Origin: Mercenaria mercenaria
Taxonomy: Eukaryota > Mollusca > Bivalvia > Venerida > Veneridae
Length of the DNA stretch: 64,000 bases
Assembly (NCBI RefSeq): GCF_021730395.1
Contig: NC_069371.1
Span: 50,540,001 to 50,604,000 of the forward strand
Reading direction: 5' to 3'
The notes beneath the pieces were generated by a model. That model worked only from the letters and a program-made list of their open reading frames with translations. It was not told the origin of the DNA and searched no databases. The position numbers and the translations under genes were made by a program. How positions within the stretch are numbered: the stretch's first letter is position 1; every line of letters begins with the position of its first letter. Positions 21,291 through 34,824 of the stretch are shown here, piece after piece.

Positions 21291-21343
21291 ATCGCGTTTC
21301 AGATGAACACATTCAAAGGCGATGGCCATAACGGAATTCCGTA

Positions 21344-22289
21344 CATTTAACGTTTTAATGTCGCTTTTGACGGCTAAGTAATTGTGTGTTCGAAAGCTGT
21401 TTTTTTTTCACAAAACACACCAATGGCATGTGTGTGGCTCATTGTTGTGTCCTTATTTTTTAAAATTATGTAAAAAAAAAAAAAAAAAAAAAAAAGATTT
21501 ATGATATATTGATATGATTCTGATAAATCCTTATTGTACTAGTATTTGGATTAATCGCCCCAAAATGCTATCGAATATTATGTCTTATATTTATATATAT
21601 TTTTGATATGTACTTTGAATGTGAATAATGTTTGTTAAGCGAGAGAAAGAGAAATCCATAGTTTTGTTGGAGAGAAGATTGAAAAATATCATAGCTCCAT
21701 GTTCTATGTTACTGCTTCGCATTCATCAAAACTGAATATTTGTGCAGCACAAAAAAAAAACGAGACAAGTCAACGCCGCGAACAACTATTTATTTATTTA
21801 TTTCATTTACAATAGTATTATTTATCAAGTTAAAACGGGACCGGGTATCAGATGAGCAGATAATTATTTACTATTGATTTAATATAATCTGTTTTCATTT
21901 CAACATAATTTATTTCCTTTTCAATCACAGTCGTAACTTAGTTTCTTGAAAGGAATATGAGCCGGAACTTTAAATACGTCAAAATCTTTTATTTCTCTTT
22001 AGATAATTATCTTTCACTTGCGCAGTGACTGTGGGATATTACGTAATGAGCGTTCCTTACCTAGTGATCATACGACACCAGGCCGACTGTGTAGCACCGA
22101 CCAATATACGACGTAATAAAATATAACATCACGGCAAATAGAATATTTCGCTTTCTAAATCCTGTCTTATTTACACAACCTTACGTTTATGTTTTCAACG
22201 TATTCAGAATTTTTTAAAACATACCAATAAAGTAAAGTTTAATTTCATTACTCCGATAACAAGAAAAACTATATATCATATATCTTAAC
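21344..22289. other. Unassigned AT-rich DNA with a long poly-A run
   Basis: No supported gene. A run of A at 21472-21495 is interrupted only by the following G; smaller A runs lie near 21750. Confidence 0.4.
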
Positions 22290-22291
22290 TT

Positions 22292-22485
22292 ATATAATGC
22301 TGGACACGGCTGATTCTGCCTTTGTGACCAGTGTAGATCACGATCAGCCTGCACACCAGTGCAGTTTGATCAAGATCTGCACTGTTCGCAGTTCAGTCAG
22401 CGTTCCCTTGTAACAGTGAATAGTACCGTCCAAATTGAAATTGGGACAAGTTTATTATAGCAATTTAGCATAGTAAGGGTAAAAC
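22292..22485 (+). repeat. Clam interspersed repeat, copy 1
   Basis: 'gatcacgatcagcctgcac', 'tcagttcagtcagcgt', 'agtaccgtccaaattgaaa' and 'tatagcaatttagca' recur in the same order at 40280-40435. The family is familiar from clam genomes; its class is unknown to me. Confidence 0.65.
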
Positions 22486-23924
22486 TGTATATTTCAACAT
22501 TTTGAGAGGCTTAAAATTGAGTTGACCTCCTTTTGAATATTGTTACTCTTTTTATGAAAAAATACGTTCACGGAGTACATAGGGACGGGAGAGTAGAGGT
22601 CGAGGGTAGGTAGAGAAGAAACAGTCAGTTACATCGAGTTACCTGAAACAATGCCAACAGAATGTTTGCTTTGCATTTCATGCATTCACATTTACAAACA
22701 GAAACTGACTTTTTTCGGTCAGCTATGTTTTGATGTATTTTGTGAATATGTGTTTCATTCTGCAAACTGTTCTCCTTGAATATGGAAATTATTTTTAATA
22801 ATTCATGATACACAGTGAGTAAATAAATCATAAAAACGGCAACATTACTATTTTACTATTTACTAAAGATATAACATCTCCAAGCGTTTGACGCCGTAAA
22901 TAATTCCAGAATCCTTAAAATGTAAATTTACAGCTGTTCATCAACATTTAGATGTAGAAAACATAATTAAACGATATTGGTTCAACCCAATAAAACACAG
23001 CTTGATCCGTTATATTATACCACTCCCATTCATTTGCACAAAGTTAAAAGGGTCCTCTATTTCAGCCAATCAGATACAAGGGAGAAAGATAAGTCACACC
23101 TACAGGCATGACGTAATATGTAAAATAGACCCTCTTATACTTGTGCGTTGTTTCAACAATAAAAGAATATTCTTTTTGACAGAAATTTTTCGAAATGAGC
23201 TTGTTTATTGTCTAGGTTATGTTGTCGGTAAGTAAATTTTATATAGAATAATGCGGCAATTATAATATAAGAATAAACATCAAATATTATGTAATATTTA
23301 TCCAGAGAATTATTGAAATATGGAGCGAAATGTGTTTTGGTAGTACCAAGACGAAATTGTCATATTAAAATGGATCAGATATGCAAAATTTGGGAAAATA
23401 TTAAAAATTTATTTATTATATCAAAATACCCGGAGTAATATTTTGTTGCTCATGTTATGTTGGTATTATTATATCCAGCTTTCCTTAAGGAAAAAAAAGG
23501 AAAGAAAAGAAACAGTTATACGTTTTAACACAAATACTGCGGTCAGATTATTTAAAGATATATACAAGTGTGTCGGAAGTTTATTGCTTTTAAATTGTTT
23601 GGATCCTTGTTTACTTTTCTAAAGTCCGTCTGTTATAGAAGTGCTTATTGCGAGGGTCGTTATTTAATTTCCGCAAAAATGTAAATTTAACTGGTGTTTC
23701 GGTGTCGTTCTTCATTTCGTTCCTTGAATTATAAAAAAGAAACATAAATTAAATGGCAGTTATAACGAACTTTCAAGATGTAAAATCTGATTCGTTGTAA
23801 AATATATAAAATTTTCCCGTTATTTTTACAAAGACCACCAGAATATACATTGACTAAAATTGTTTCGTGAATTACTTTGCATAAGAGGGACGTTAATATA
23901 TGCTCTAACGTGCGTTGGGTGTGC

Positions 23925-23925
<1 letters not shown>
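22486..23925. other. Unassigned intergenic DNA
   Basis: Short frames at 22625-22831 (-) and 23002-23235 (+) show no family resemblance. 23050-23135 has a weak inverted pair 'agggtcctctattt'/'aaaatagaccctct'. Confidence 0.35.

Positions 23926-23967
<42 letters not shown>
23926..23967 (+). repeat. (ATT)n microsatellite
   Basis: About 14 uninterrupted ATT units. The poly-Ile frame 23860-24150 is caused by it. Confidence 0.96.
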
Positions 23968-23968
<1 letters not shown>

Positions 23969-24679
23969 TCAGTCTCAATTCCTACAAGACCAACGTACAA
24001 ACTCGCGATTTACTATGCAAGTTATATTCACTCTCTAGAAGCTTGTCCCAGGTATTTCGTTCGTATGAGGTAACTTCAAAAACTACTCAAATATTTATCA
24101 TTCTTCAAAATATATGCTATAATATGAGCAAAGAAAATATACAGACATAAATGATAATAAAAGAACAAGAGCGGTAAGAGAGTGTCTGATCGGTGGCAAG
24201 ATTAGTGAAATAAATTTATTACATAACATTATTGTATTATTTTTATTTAGTAATTTACTGATATACAACGGGTGACTTTAATATCAGGCATATAACGTTC
24301 ACTGTTCTAAACAGAATGATTTTCGTCTTTACTGCCACAGGACCAAACTTGAATTCTGAAGAGTATGAAAAAGTGGAATTTCTCGAAAAATATTAATCAG
24401 TAAAAGTCTGCAAAAGAAAATAGAATTTGAATTTCGCTCCATGGTATTCAAATATAAAGAAAATATAAAAAAATAATATGAATCAAGGCACTGCCTCAAT
24501 CGGGACTTAAAGGTAGATTTTGTAATAAAAAAAATACTGCCCATGCTTGTACTGATGTGCAAGACATTGCGGTTCGGACAAGTTATGTGGACGCTTATTA
24601 CGCACAAGGAAAAGGCGTATTCTTCCAAAAATCCGAAGTCAGACGCTCTGTGCACGTGTCGGAAAGAAACATTTTCTTA

Positions 24680-24925
24680 ATTCCTTCGCTAGTATATCTC
24701 ATTCGGTATATATCGTATGTTACTGTAGAGGGTTCGATCCCCGGCCACGTCATACCAAAGACGTGAAATGGCACCAGTAGTTCCCTTGCTTGGCGCTCAG
24801 CATTAAAGGGAAACTGGCTTCATCTATAACATATCCTCTTGGCGGTGGATTCAATCAGGAATGAGGTGTCGAGAGTGATTAATGTAAGTTGTAGAACTTG
24901 CTTTACAATTGACCAAAAATAAATG
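24680..24925 (+). repeat. tRNA-derived SINE, probably 5'-truncated
   Basis: The B-box-like 'gggttcgatccccggcc' is followed by 'acgtcataccaaagacgtga' and 'ttgcttggcgctcagcatta', a body I recognise from mollusc SINEs. A clear A box and target duplications were not found. Confidence 0.55.
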
Positions 24926-24975
24926 TATAAACTAAATGCGTATCACGCTGTGTAATCAAATAAAATAAATACCAA

Positions 24976-25010
24976 AAAAAAAAAAAAAAAAAAGAAAAAA
25001 AAACACACAC
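24976..25010. repeat. A-rich simple repeat
   Basis: Long A runs followed by a short AC tract. Confidence 0.85.
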
Positions 25011-27110
25011 ATTTAAAACATGAAAAGAAAATAAGTACGATCGAATTTCAAACATGTTTTGACTTCTTTTCATATTTTACAAGCGTGTTAGCGAAAATAT
25101 TGCATCTGATGTCAACACTATGAGAAATATTTCCATTTAAGACTGATTAAGAAACAAACAAACATTCCTTATACCGTAACACATAATTAGATAAGAGTCT
25201 AAAGAGACTTTAAAACCTAATCTATCATTTGACATAACAATGTAATACAAGGCAATTCATTGATGCAAGCATCAAAGACGCCGCCAAGTGTTGTGTCTGA
25301 AGTACATTTATTGCAATATGAGAAATCACCTAATCATTACTTTATTAGTCTGACTGGCTACAAGTTATCAACATTAGCACATAAAACAATATATGTTATA
25401 AACTGTTTAAAACATGAAGAATAAACATGATAGAAAAGTTTTACCATGCAATACAAATCCTCTACCTGCAATGACATTAATATTGCGAGTAGGTGGTCCC
25501 TTTACATACAAAATTAAAGTAATTATTTCACTAACTAAGGTCATCTCCTGTGAAAAGTTCTTATATGCAGGAGCGTGTGTATAAAGTTTCACAGAAATGC
25601 AGTTTGTTGGGAAATGAGGAAATGTTGAAATTATTTTCAAAGTTGTGGTTCACAGAAACCATTATTTTTATTATCATGTAATGTAATGAGTGTTTCCTAT
25701 TTACTGATGAAGTTTTATGGACCTTAGTCACCTACATTATAGATTTCAGAATGCAGATTATACACAGCAATTTACTGTTTCCCTTGACAAAAACAATCAA
25801 AAATTTTGTCCAAGAAAAGAATGATATAACATAAATAATCTCTATATTGCCCCTATTCACAAAGCATGAATCTTTCTTATATACTTTTGAATACCATAGA
25901 ATTCATTTTTTTTTCGGACGAACGATAAACTTGAGGTCCTCGTTGAACTGTAAGGTTACTAGGAGTATGTCAGTGTCTAGTTCAAATCTAATATTACAAG
26001 AAATTTAGAAAGCATAATAACCCACTGCCAAAGTGTAGAAAATATTTCAATGAAAATGTTGTTTTTTTTATTTTATTTTATTTCTTTTTTGTCAGGAATG
26101 GACAAATACAAAAACTATCTATTAAATTAAAAACAAAAAAGAAAAAAAAAAAGAAGCAAGTAACAAGATATAATAAAACCAGAGCAACTGACTAGTCATA
26201 TAAGATCAATGAACATATAAATTCAACAAGGAATTCTATTTTAAAGTCACTGATGCTTTGATAAGTTATGGTCCCATGGCTTTTGATATTTCGATCTAAC
26301 CACATTTAAAGAAGTATTAACTTGTCACTGACAAATTCAGCCAAGTGCTCTTTAGCCTATTGCACACCTTAGTTGACAGTGTATATCTGTAAACAATGAG
26401 TAGATCTATATGACACATAAGCAAAAAAGAAAACAAAAAAAAAAAAAAAAGAAAGAAAAAAGAAAAAAAAACAAATAGAAATAGGAATTTGCAAAAGTGT
26501 GCGCATTCTGAAATTACATCACTGTATCTATCAACAAAGAAAATAAGACAAAAAGGTTAAAAATAAGTTAACAGCGGCACTTCCTTCGTTCATTTCAACA
26601 TATCTATGATTATTGATTCCTGTATTTACTTTGTAAATACGTTTTTTTCCAAGTAATTTTTATGCAGGCAATTGTAATTTTCCATATATTTTTCTTTTAA
26701 TATTCTCTTCGAAGTTGTAAATGAACGAACGCTCCCTTGTCCAGGCGATTCACGCTTTACAGTATGGTATATCTGCGGTGTGTTCTATTTATAGAAAATG
26801 AGATAGCTAAGTAGGTCATGCTAAGAATAGAAATAGAAAACTTGAGTAACCTCCCTTATCAATAAATCGGATCAACATTTTTGACGAAATTGTAAATAAA
26901 AAAATATGTTCTGCTCTACAAATAAGGAGAGGAAAGACAGATAGCATTGTTTTAAATCACATAATAAGTTGCATTACATACATTTTTTATGTTTTCTTTT
27001 TGCCATTTTTTGTTTATTCACTAAAATGTATTGTGCAATATCGTTGATCCTTTTACAAACTATTCACTGTGTTCAGTTTATCACTCCGAAACTATTCATT
27101 ACCATCTTTA
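25011..27110. other. Unassigned AT-rich intergenic DNA
   Basis: Many A/T runs (26060-26160, 26430-26475) and no supported gene. Short frames at 25407-25640 (-) and 26969-27231 (+) look random. Confidence 0.4.
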
Positions 27111-27289
27111 CAGGGTCCGAAATAGAAGTGTATCCCATATACTCGACACCGCCTTCAGGGCGGCGTCGAAAAAATGTCATATTATAGCTCATCTAACACC
27201 AGTCCGAATTGCAATGGATCCGTCCAATTAAGCGCATCAGGTCATAAATCCCCCGCTGTCACGACATAGTGACCTTAAATTGGATTAGT

Positions 27290-27600
27290 GCGAGAGAACA
27301 TACAGGCTCTGATTAAGGACTTTATTCAGGTTTGTTTTTTTTAACCGTTTGTTGCATATTTATTATACATGTAATTTTGAGAAACTTTAAAAACGAAGGC
27401 AGAACGGAGAAACAGGGTTAAAAAAGTACAGAACAGACTTTGTATTATATTTAACTTTAACATTTACAGTTCATCGTCTGTTGTTTTTTTTTAAACCCCT
27501 CAAATGTGATTGCGTTCGATATCTTAAATTGGCCCAACTTCGGTGTGCCGTATTTTTTAGGGAAAAAAAATTTTAGTTAAATGTCTAAAGGCTGTCCCAA
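27290..27600 (+). repeat. Direct repeat, copy 1 (~300 bp)
   Basis: From 'gcgagagaacatacaggctc' through 'accgtttgttgca', 'gagaaactttaaaa', 'caaatgtgattgcgttcg' to 'aaatgtctaaa' this recurs in order at 28058-28345. Confidence 0.85.
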
Positions 27601-30600
27601 AAAATAGAAGTAAGCCCCCGCTGGTCTAGTCAAAGTGCCCAAATTAAATTTTAACTAATCTTTTTTCCTTTCCAGTGCATTTTTCCCCCAGCAACGTGCT
27701 TATTTTACCCCCGGGGTTTCAGTATTATCACTTTGCATTCAAATGAAACCCAGTTCCTATCGCATGCTAAAAAAAAATGGGGGCTAAAAATTTATGTCAC
27801 GAAAAGAAAAATTGAAAAAAGCGAAAAGTATAATTCAGCGGGTTGTTTTTAACGAACTGTAGTTTTCTTTATAAAAGTTACCCCCCCTTTTCTTTTTTTT
27901 TTTTTCAAAGTACGATCTAGTTCTTAGGGAAAATAAAAGGTCTGAAAATCAAATGCTAGAAAATGTCAAAAAACACCGTTATGAATTTATGGTTTTTATA
28001 TAAAAAAAGAACAGCTGGTTTTGTGGGTGTTCAGCCATTGCCTTTAAAATTGGTTATGCGAGAGAACAACAGGCCTTGATTAAGGACTTTTTCGGGTTTG
28101 TATTTTTTAACCGTTTGTTGCATTTTTATTATCCCTGATTTGAGAAACTTTAAAAAGAAGCAAAAACGGAAAACTTTTTAAAAAAGTCAGGGGACATTGT
28201 ATTATTTTTAAACTTTAACATTTACGTTATTCTGTTGTCTATTTTTTAACCCGTCAAATGTGATTGCGTTCGTTTTAAATTTTCGGCCCAATTCGGTGCT
28301 GTCCTTTTTTTACGGAAATAAATTTTTTTTAAATGTCTAAATTCTAATAAGTTTGAAAGTGAAACCCATCTCGTGTTGTTTTTGTGGCTCGTGGCTAATA
28401 GCGGGAAAATTGCGGTTGGGCCCTGTAGGACCACATTTTAACGATTTCGTACGTATGGATCGCATTCGTAAGGAAAATGTGTTACAATATGTTTGTCCAA
28501 CAGGGGGTTGACATAAAAGCACATATGTATCTGTTGAGTTTTATACTGCAAATGTTCAATGAGGGGTTGTCTCCAAATCATTAAATGACTGCCAAAAGAA
28601 TCCAAGTTAGTGTCGTCGTCCGGGGTCAATGACATAAAAAAATTATTTGGCCTCTCATGAGAAAAGGGGGCCTTCGGGAATCTTCGAGGCTTTGCAACCA
28701 GTGTGGGCCCAATCCCCCTTTGGCTCCGCCAGTCTGATCATGGCCCATACCGTTCGCTTTTTTTTTTCAAAAAAGGCTTTTTCTACCTGAAAATGAAATT
28801 TTTTGACCCTGTTTGATGCAAAATGCACAGGTCAGCTAAATATAGACTTTCGGAAATTCACGAAATGTCCGAAGCCAATTTTTTTCGTGACGGGGCCTTT
28901 TTTTTATAATCTTTTCTGCATCCACAGCCACTACCATTTTAATAGATTACAACTTCAGCTACTTTACTTTTTTACCTCGCTTGCTAAAATGAAAAGCACA
29001 TGCCCCCAGGTCAGGGTTTTCAAACCCCGGTGCGACATACTTTTGTAGCTGTCTTTGTATCCAGAGGTTTCAATTTGGGGTACAAAACGGGGAAGTTGCG
29101 GGTTTCACGGGACATATTTAAAACTTGTCATGGACCGAGCGTTAGCCTTTTATCTAGGGGGCCCGCCCTTGTGCTGCAAAACAAAGGGGTCTATAAAATT
29201 TTTAAGTGAATCCCTTTATTTTTTAATTACCCTCACCCCCTGGTCCGTCTGTGGGGTCATGTAACGGCCTTCTTTTATTTTATCCCCCCGGGAAATAGAG
29301 GGGGCTGTGCGTTCGTGCTTTAAAATTAAAAGTTCATGCCCTTGGTATCTTGCCCATTAAAAGACGATTTTCAAATTTTTGGGTCAAATGATCGAGGATA
29401 GAAGTGTTTGGATCATGACCTTTTTGACAGTATAAATCAAGAACAATTTTACAGCTTTGAATTAGATTTGTGTTGTAATATATATTTTTGTCCCCGGGAT
29501 CAAACCTTTTTGTCAGTTTTCCCAATACTTGGGTAAAAATAACCCCCTTTTTATTGCAATCTGAAAATTATATACACTTTTACTGAAAGTCTCAAATTTG
29601 GGGCCCCTTAGAATTTTTTTGATAACATTATCTTTGTTTGTTGGTTTCAGACCCCTGTTTTCAACAGTATTTAGGAATACAGTTTCGGGATTAATCTTAC
29701 CTTGACCCTAGAACGGACCAGCCCAAGATGAATGATGTGATTTTTAAAAAGATGCTGAAAAGCTAATAAAAATTCGTAAAATTAAAATCATACAACAATC
29801 TTTATTTTAACCGACAACGCCCAGCTTGAAACGCATGAGGGGCGAAAACAGCAACAAACGAAGTTTCACCCGGACTCGAACGGTGTCCTCAACACTTTTT
29901 CGTGGTAAGTTATTCCCTTTTTTTTAAATTAAAATTTTATACCCTGGCTCATTACTTTACATCTATGTTCTTTTTGGGTCTGGTAAAAGCCCCCTATAAC
30001 GTAAGGTATTGACTGGTGGATGAGAGACACAAAACTCTGGAAATTTGGGCCCTGATAGGAATTAAAACCCTCCGCTTGTAATTGAAAAATACCACTGCAC
30101 CGCTTCCCCCGAGGGGATTTACCGGCCGTTCTTAAGTACAAAATAAGATGTTTCCATACAAATCAGCACCAGGCCGGGGCAAGAAAACTCTCATAGAAAA
30201 TAAAATTCCATAAAGTTCACGTCGGGGGTTTTAAGTTGGACAATTTCGTTTGTCTCAGTTAAGTTTTTTATTTTAACATAAGGGAATTTGAAAAAGAAAA
30301 ACAAAACGAAAACAAAAAAAACCTTCTGCGGGAAACCCCGCGGACCCCGACGAATCAGGGGTCGTCAATACCTTAGCATCCCGAATAGTAAGCTATACTA
30401 TTTTTAAGTTATGTAGAGTATATAACCCCCTTTTGCTTTAACAAGGCTTTTATTATTTAAACTGCCTTGTCTTGATTTTCGACACGGCCAACATTTCCAA
30501 AAACAGACCCGTAGTTTCGGCAAAAGAGTCTTCCCTTAAATATACACGGATCCGGACCCGAAAGTTTATCATAAACCAACTATAGTTTGTTTAGGAAAAT

Positions 30601-33450
30601 ATATTTCAAAAAAATTTAAAAAAGTTTTTTTTTCGTTATTTAACAAAATTTTATAACCCCGTGAAGTAATCCCCATTTTTGCCTTTTTTTCAAAATATTT
30701 TTTTTTCGATTGAACTAAAAAACTTATTGCTTCCATTTTTTTTTTTAAGTTGATGCTATGGTTTCTATGTATTTCTATTAGAAATTTTGAAAAACGGTTT
30801 TTTTAGGTTTTAAGGGCTATAAAATATTTTTATAAAAGACATTATTTTTAACCTGTGAAGTATTCTCCATTGTTGAAAAATTGTTGGGTTTTTTTTTATT
30901 TTAAAATTGATAAAGACAAAAATTTCTTCCATTTTTAAATTTTAAAAAAATAAAGCAATCTTGACCGTTTTTTAAAAAATTTTTTGAGGTACGACGGCAC
31001 AAGGCAATGGGTTTTCAATGTGTTCATATCGTTCGAGCGTTTTTTTATTTTTTTTTATATTTATAAAGGGAAAAATTTTTTTTAATTGGAAACTTTAAGT
31101 ACTCTTTAATTGGAAAAAGGGCTTTAAAAGTCCCCTTAAATTAAAAAAGGGGTCCACGGTTTATTATGTTTTTCAAAAACCTCCCAAATGCTTTTCTTTT
31201 TTCCAATATTTGCAAAATTTTGCTATTAAATTCTCAAAGTACTTTTGTAACTTACAAATTAATTTTTATTTTTATTCCTGAAATTTAAATGTATTTATTT
31301 GAATTTGCCCAAATTTTACGTATTTTACCGGCTTTTAATTGGGGCTTCAGAAAAAAATTGCGAAACAGAACTTTCTTTTTTTCCGAATCAAATTTTCTTA
31401 AAAACTTGCTAGAGGGGTTAAATATTGTGCATGGGACTGTTTTTTGTGAATAGCTAATCAAAAAAATAAGATTTACACGCTCTGAAAATGACCTTTTTGT
31501 CTAAAAAAACTACAAAAACATGGCTTTTTAAAACTTTTTTGTTGTTGAAGCGAACAACCACGAATTGCCCATTAAAAAAGTTGAACAGGGATTGCATGTG
31601 TGATCTTACCCTTTAAACATACTATTCATATAATGTATTATGATTCATGATTTTTAAAAAGAAAAAACAAACCAAAACCTATAGGGGAAAATTTTTAATG
31701 ACATGTACATGAAATACTATGAACAGACCAGTCTGAAACCGTTCGGGTTTTATGCCCAATTTTTAAATTTCCGTAAAACCCGTACCAAACCCGGGAAAAC
31801 CCTCTATCAACAAAAGGGGCGTCATGGCCCCTATCGCCACAGGTAATTACACATACATTTTTATTAAATCTGGATTTTGCCATTTTGGGGTCATAATTCT
31901 TAAAACAATACGTGATTGGTCTCTTTTTAGGAAAAAAAAATAATTTAATTTCCCACGATATTAATTTTTAGGGAAGCTTGGCCCTAATCAAATCATAAAT
32001 GTGATCTCTGTCATGTTCACAATGAAAAAAAAGCAAAAATTTTTTCATTTAAGGGACCCTAAAATCCAAAAAAAAAATGTTGCTATATAGCTGGTTTTCG
32101 AAGGAACCGACATGTTTTAAAAATTAATCTTCTCTACAAGTTTTTGGGCAAAATGAAATAAAAATATGGCCTCTTTGTGTTCAAGGAAGTGATATCTATT
32201 AGTTTAATGAAAATCAATAATAAAGTAGTCTCCACGTGTTCACAAGCAGGGATTTTTACCAAATTTAGGGGCCATAAATCGAATCAAATAAATGGTCAAT
32301 ACGGGTTTTCTTTGAAAGGAACCCTATCTTTTAAAATATACAAGTTGATGCATATTTAGTCAAAATAACAAAACATGTGGTTTTTAATCGGGTTCACAAG
32401 GCTAAAATCGTAAATTTTTGCCCTTCCGGGGCCATAACCCGAGGGGGAAAAAGGGGAATGGCGGTTTTCGAAAGGAACCCAAATATAGATCTTATTAAGT
32501 TCTATGCAAGTTTTTGTCAAAACAAGTGATAAATTTGTCTCTGTCTATTTGCAAAAAATGGGGAACGGACGGGTATCCAATAGCTTACTTTTTTCATTCG
32601 TACAATGAGTAAAACATGTTACAAATGTGTTTCAGATGTTTAAAAATGCATTTTTTGTTCATTTTTTCCCTTGAAAATGACTTGTAAAATGTGATCAATG
32701 TAACATCAAAAAACGCATCGTCCATTCGTCACAAAAATTTTTACAATGGCTTGATTTTTTTACGTATGCGATTCATTTGTAAAAACGTGTTACATACGAC
32801 GCATTTGTAACCCTGTTACAAATGCGTCTGTTAACGATGTGGTCCTAAAGCCCATTGCGGAAAAATTTTTAATTTCATTTTTACTTTTTATGATTTATTT
32901 TTAAAAAACAAATTGAAATCCACGGGGTTCACGATTAAATGTGTTTCGAAATATTTTAACGATCGAAACTGAATATGAATATAGCTTGTTTTGGGGAAAA
33001 AAATATGTTTTTAAAACCAAGTAAGTAGTCAAAAATTTTGCCCCCAGCACCATTTAAACAGAAAGAAGATTTAAAATTTTAATGTTAACTATAGCCCGGG
33101 CAATAACACAAAAAATAGCCCCGCGATTTATGCAAGGGGTCATTTTTGTAATCTATTTGGGTTTTTAAAAGTAGTACATAAACAAGGTGCTTTTTAGCAA
33201 AAGTACTACCCAAATTTTATGCGAAAATAATTTGTCTCTAAAACCAGTTAAAAAGTGGCACTCTGAATTGCATACTCACAATAACCAAAAAATATATTGT
33301 GAAGAAGGAGTTAAATGTTCAGCTCTTGAAATAATGCGACATTTTACTAAAAAATTATTTTTTTCACAAGCTTTACACCCGTGTGCAGGGTTGTTTGCTG
33401 GGGGGCCCAAGCTGGGGTGGGTTCGGGAGGGCTATCCCCTCCCGATTGTG
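27540..33450. other. ~5.9-kb homopolymer-dense tract, probably poor consensus
   Basis: Runs of three to nine identical bases (tttttttt, aaaaaaaa, cccccc, ggggg) are far denser here than on either side, and texture changes near 27,540 and 33,450. No coding frame longer than about 80 codons survives and no known repeat reads cleanly. This fits an unpolished or low-coverage part of an assembly. A genuine low-complexity region is the alternative. Gene absence here should not be trusted. Confidence 0.55.
28058..28345 (+). repeat. Direct repeat, copy 2
   Basis: Diverged copy of 27290-27600 about 770 bp downstream. Many differences are changes in homopolymer length. Confidence 0.85.
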
Positions 33451-33769
33451 AAATTTTTTTAATATGGCACATGAATAGATGCATTTTCCTGCTACCTGAA
33501 ACACCTTTAAGGATGCATAAATGTATTATATATTTAAGGAAAAGTCTACTTTTTAATAATTTCATCAAGCCTTTTCAATGTATGTATGATTGTACAGTCA
33601 CAGTGTATGGACTTATTTTTCTGTATGATACCCAGTTGAAAAAAATGTTGAAGTTTTAAGATGATTATTAAGTAGACTAGCTCCTATACTATGATGATTT
33701 TTCCCCACATTTTTATGATTTCATGTAGTGAACTGAGCCAGTCTATATACTAGTCCAATATTACAATTT

Positions 33770-33890
33770 TAACATCAGTCCTCTTAGAAAATCTCTAGAA
33801 TAGACTGGCTTTTGTCTCTATGAACATAAAAAAGAAAAAAATCATAGAAATATCGTAATTATCAGTCTAGTGGCTAGTCTAATTATTAAG
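33770..33890 (+). repeat. Interspersed repeat, inverted relative to 52425-52540
   Basis: 'gactggcttttgtctctatg' ... 'cagtctagtggctagtcta' matches the reverse complement of 52425-52540. Confidence 0.7.
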
Positions 33891-34820
33891 GGTATCCTAT
33901 TTGCAAAATGGCCAAATGTTTTTAGATTTCCAACAAAACAAACGAAGTATTATGACAATTACTATTTACATCACAGATTTCAAATGACAATGAACTCTTA
34001 ACTGTACCAAAGATCTATAAAAATAAATAGATGTGTATTTTATACTTCTTTGACTGTACAAACTATAACATCACAGCACATATTAAATGATATTTTTATG
34101 TATGAAAGCCCTCATAAGTAACGAGTCTTAGATGCGTTTTGTAAGATTTACTGAGAAACTACTTTTAAAACTATGAGAGTTTTTAAGAAAGGTTATTGGA
34201 CCCAAAAGAGTAAAATTGATACAGTAGTTTCAAATTCATAATTGTTGTAAAATAAAAAGATAGGATAAATATCTATAAATTTAATAAATTTGGGGAATGT
34301 GCAAAAACAAAATACAACCATCATAATGTTTCAATTTTCAGATTCATTTTATGATTTACTTAACAAAACCAACAATGTAATGATCATTTTATAACACTTC
34401 CAAAGAGTAAAAAACATAATAGTTTCTCCACTACCCAATCAAGTACCGATCAAGCGATCAATGAAGCATGCACAGATAAACTTTTATCTGTGACATGCCT
34501 GGGGCTAATTTCCACTACCGGACACGGTTTTATGGCTCTTTAGCCTGTGTATTGCTGTCAAATCAAGCCAGTTGCGATGGTGTATAAATTTGTTAATTGA
34601 GGGGCCCATAGTAATAAAAATCGTAACTAGCCAGCCGGGGGGGGGGGGGGGGGGCGGGCCCCCTGGCCCCCCACCTGGACACGTGCCTGTGTTAGAAATG
34701 AACATGTTGAAAAAAACATTCACCAGAAGTGTTAGGGGGTTGCTTTAATGATACTTTTAAAGCTTCTATTTTTCTGCCGCCGCACATGTTTAGTTGATTG
34801 CGTTATTGTTAATATTTACA
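33891..34820. other. Unassigned DNA with a G18 run
   Basis: No supported gene. An 18-base G run lies at 34637-34654; the Pro-rich minus frame 34505-34723 is its translation. Confidence 0.45.
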
Positions 34821-34824
34821 TGTA

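Larger units (their letters stand above)
19497..21343. mobile_element. ~1.85-kb foldback element with CGATAACG-type minisatellite arms
   Basis: Left end 'acggaattccgttagggtca' + 'tcgcctttgaatgtgttcat' and the reverse complement of the right end (21250-21343) match over more than 60 bp, including 'ctgaaacgcgatactcgat'. Inside the ends both arms are filled with degenerate ~20-bp repeats. The centre (about 19,960-20,740) is unrelated AT-rich DNA. No transposase is present. Possible TSD-like flanks 'catttat/catttaa' are weak. Confidence 0.75.

Noticed and set aside
23860-24150. 96-codon frame with a poly-Ile stretch
   Set aside because: Produced by the ATT microsatellite.
34505-34723. Proline-rich minus-strand frame
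   Set aside because: Produced by the G18 run.
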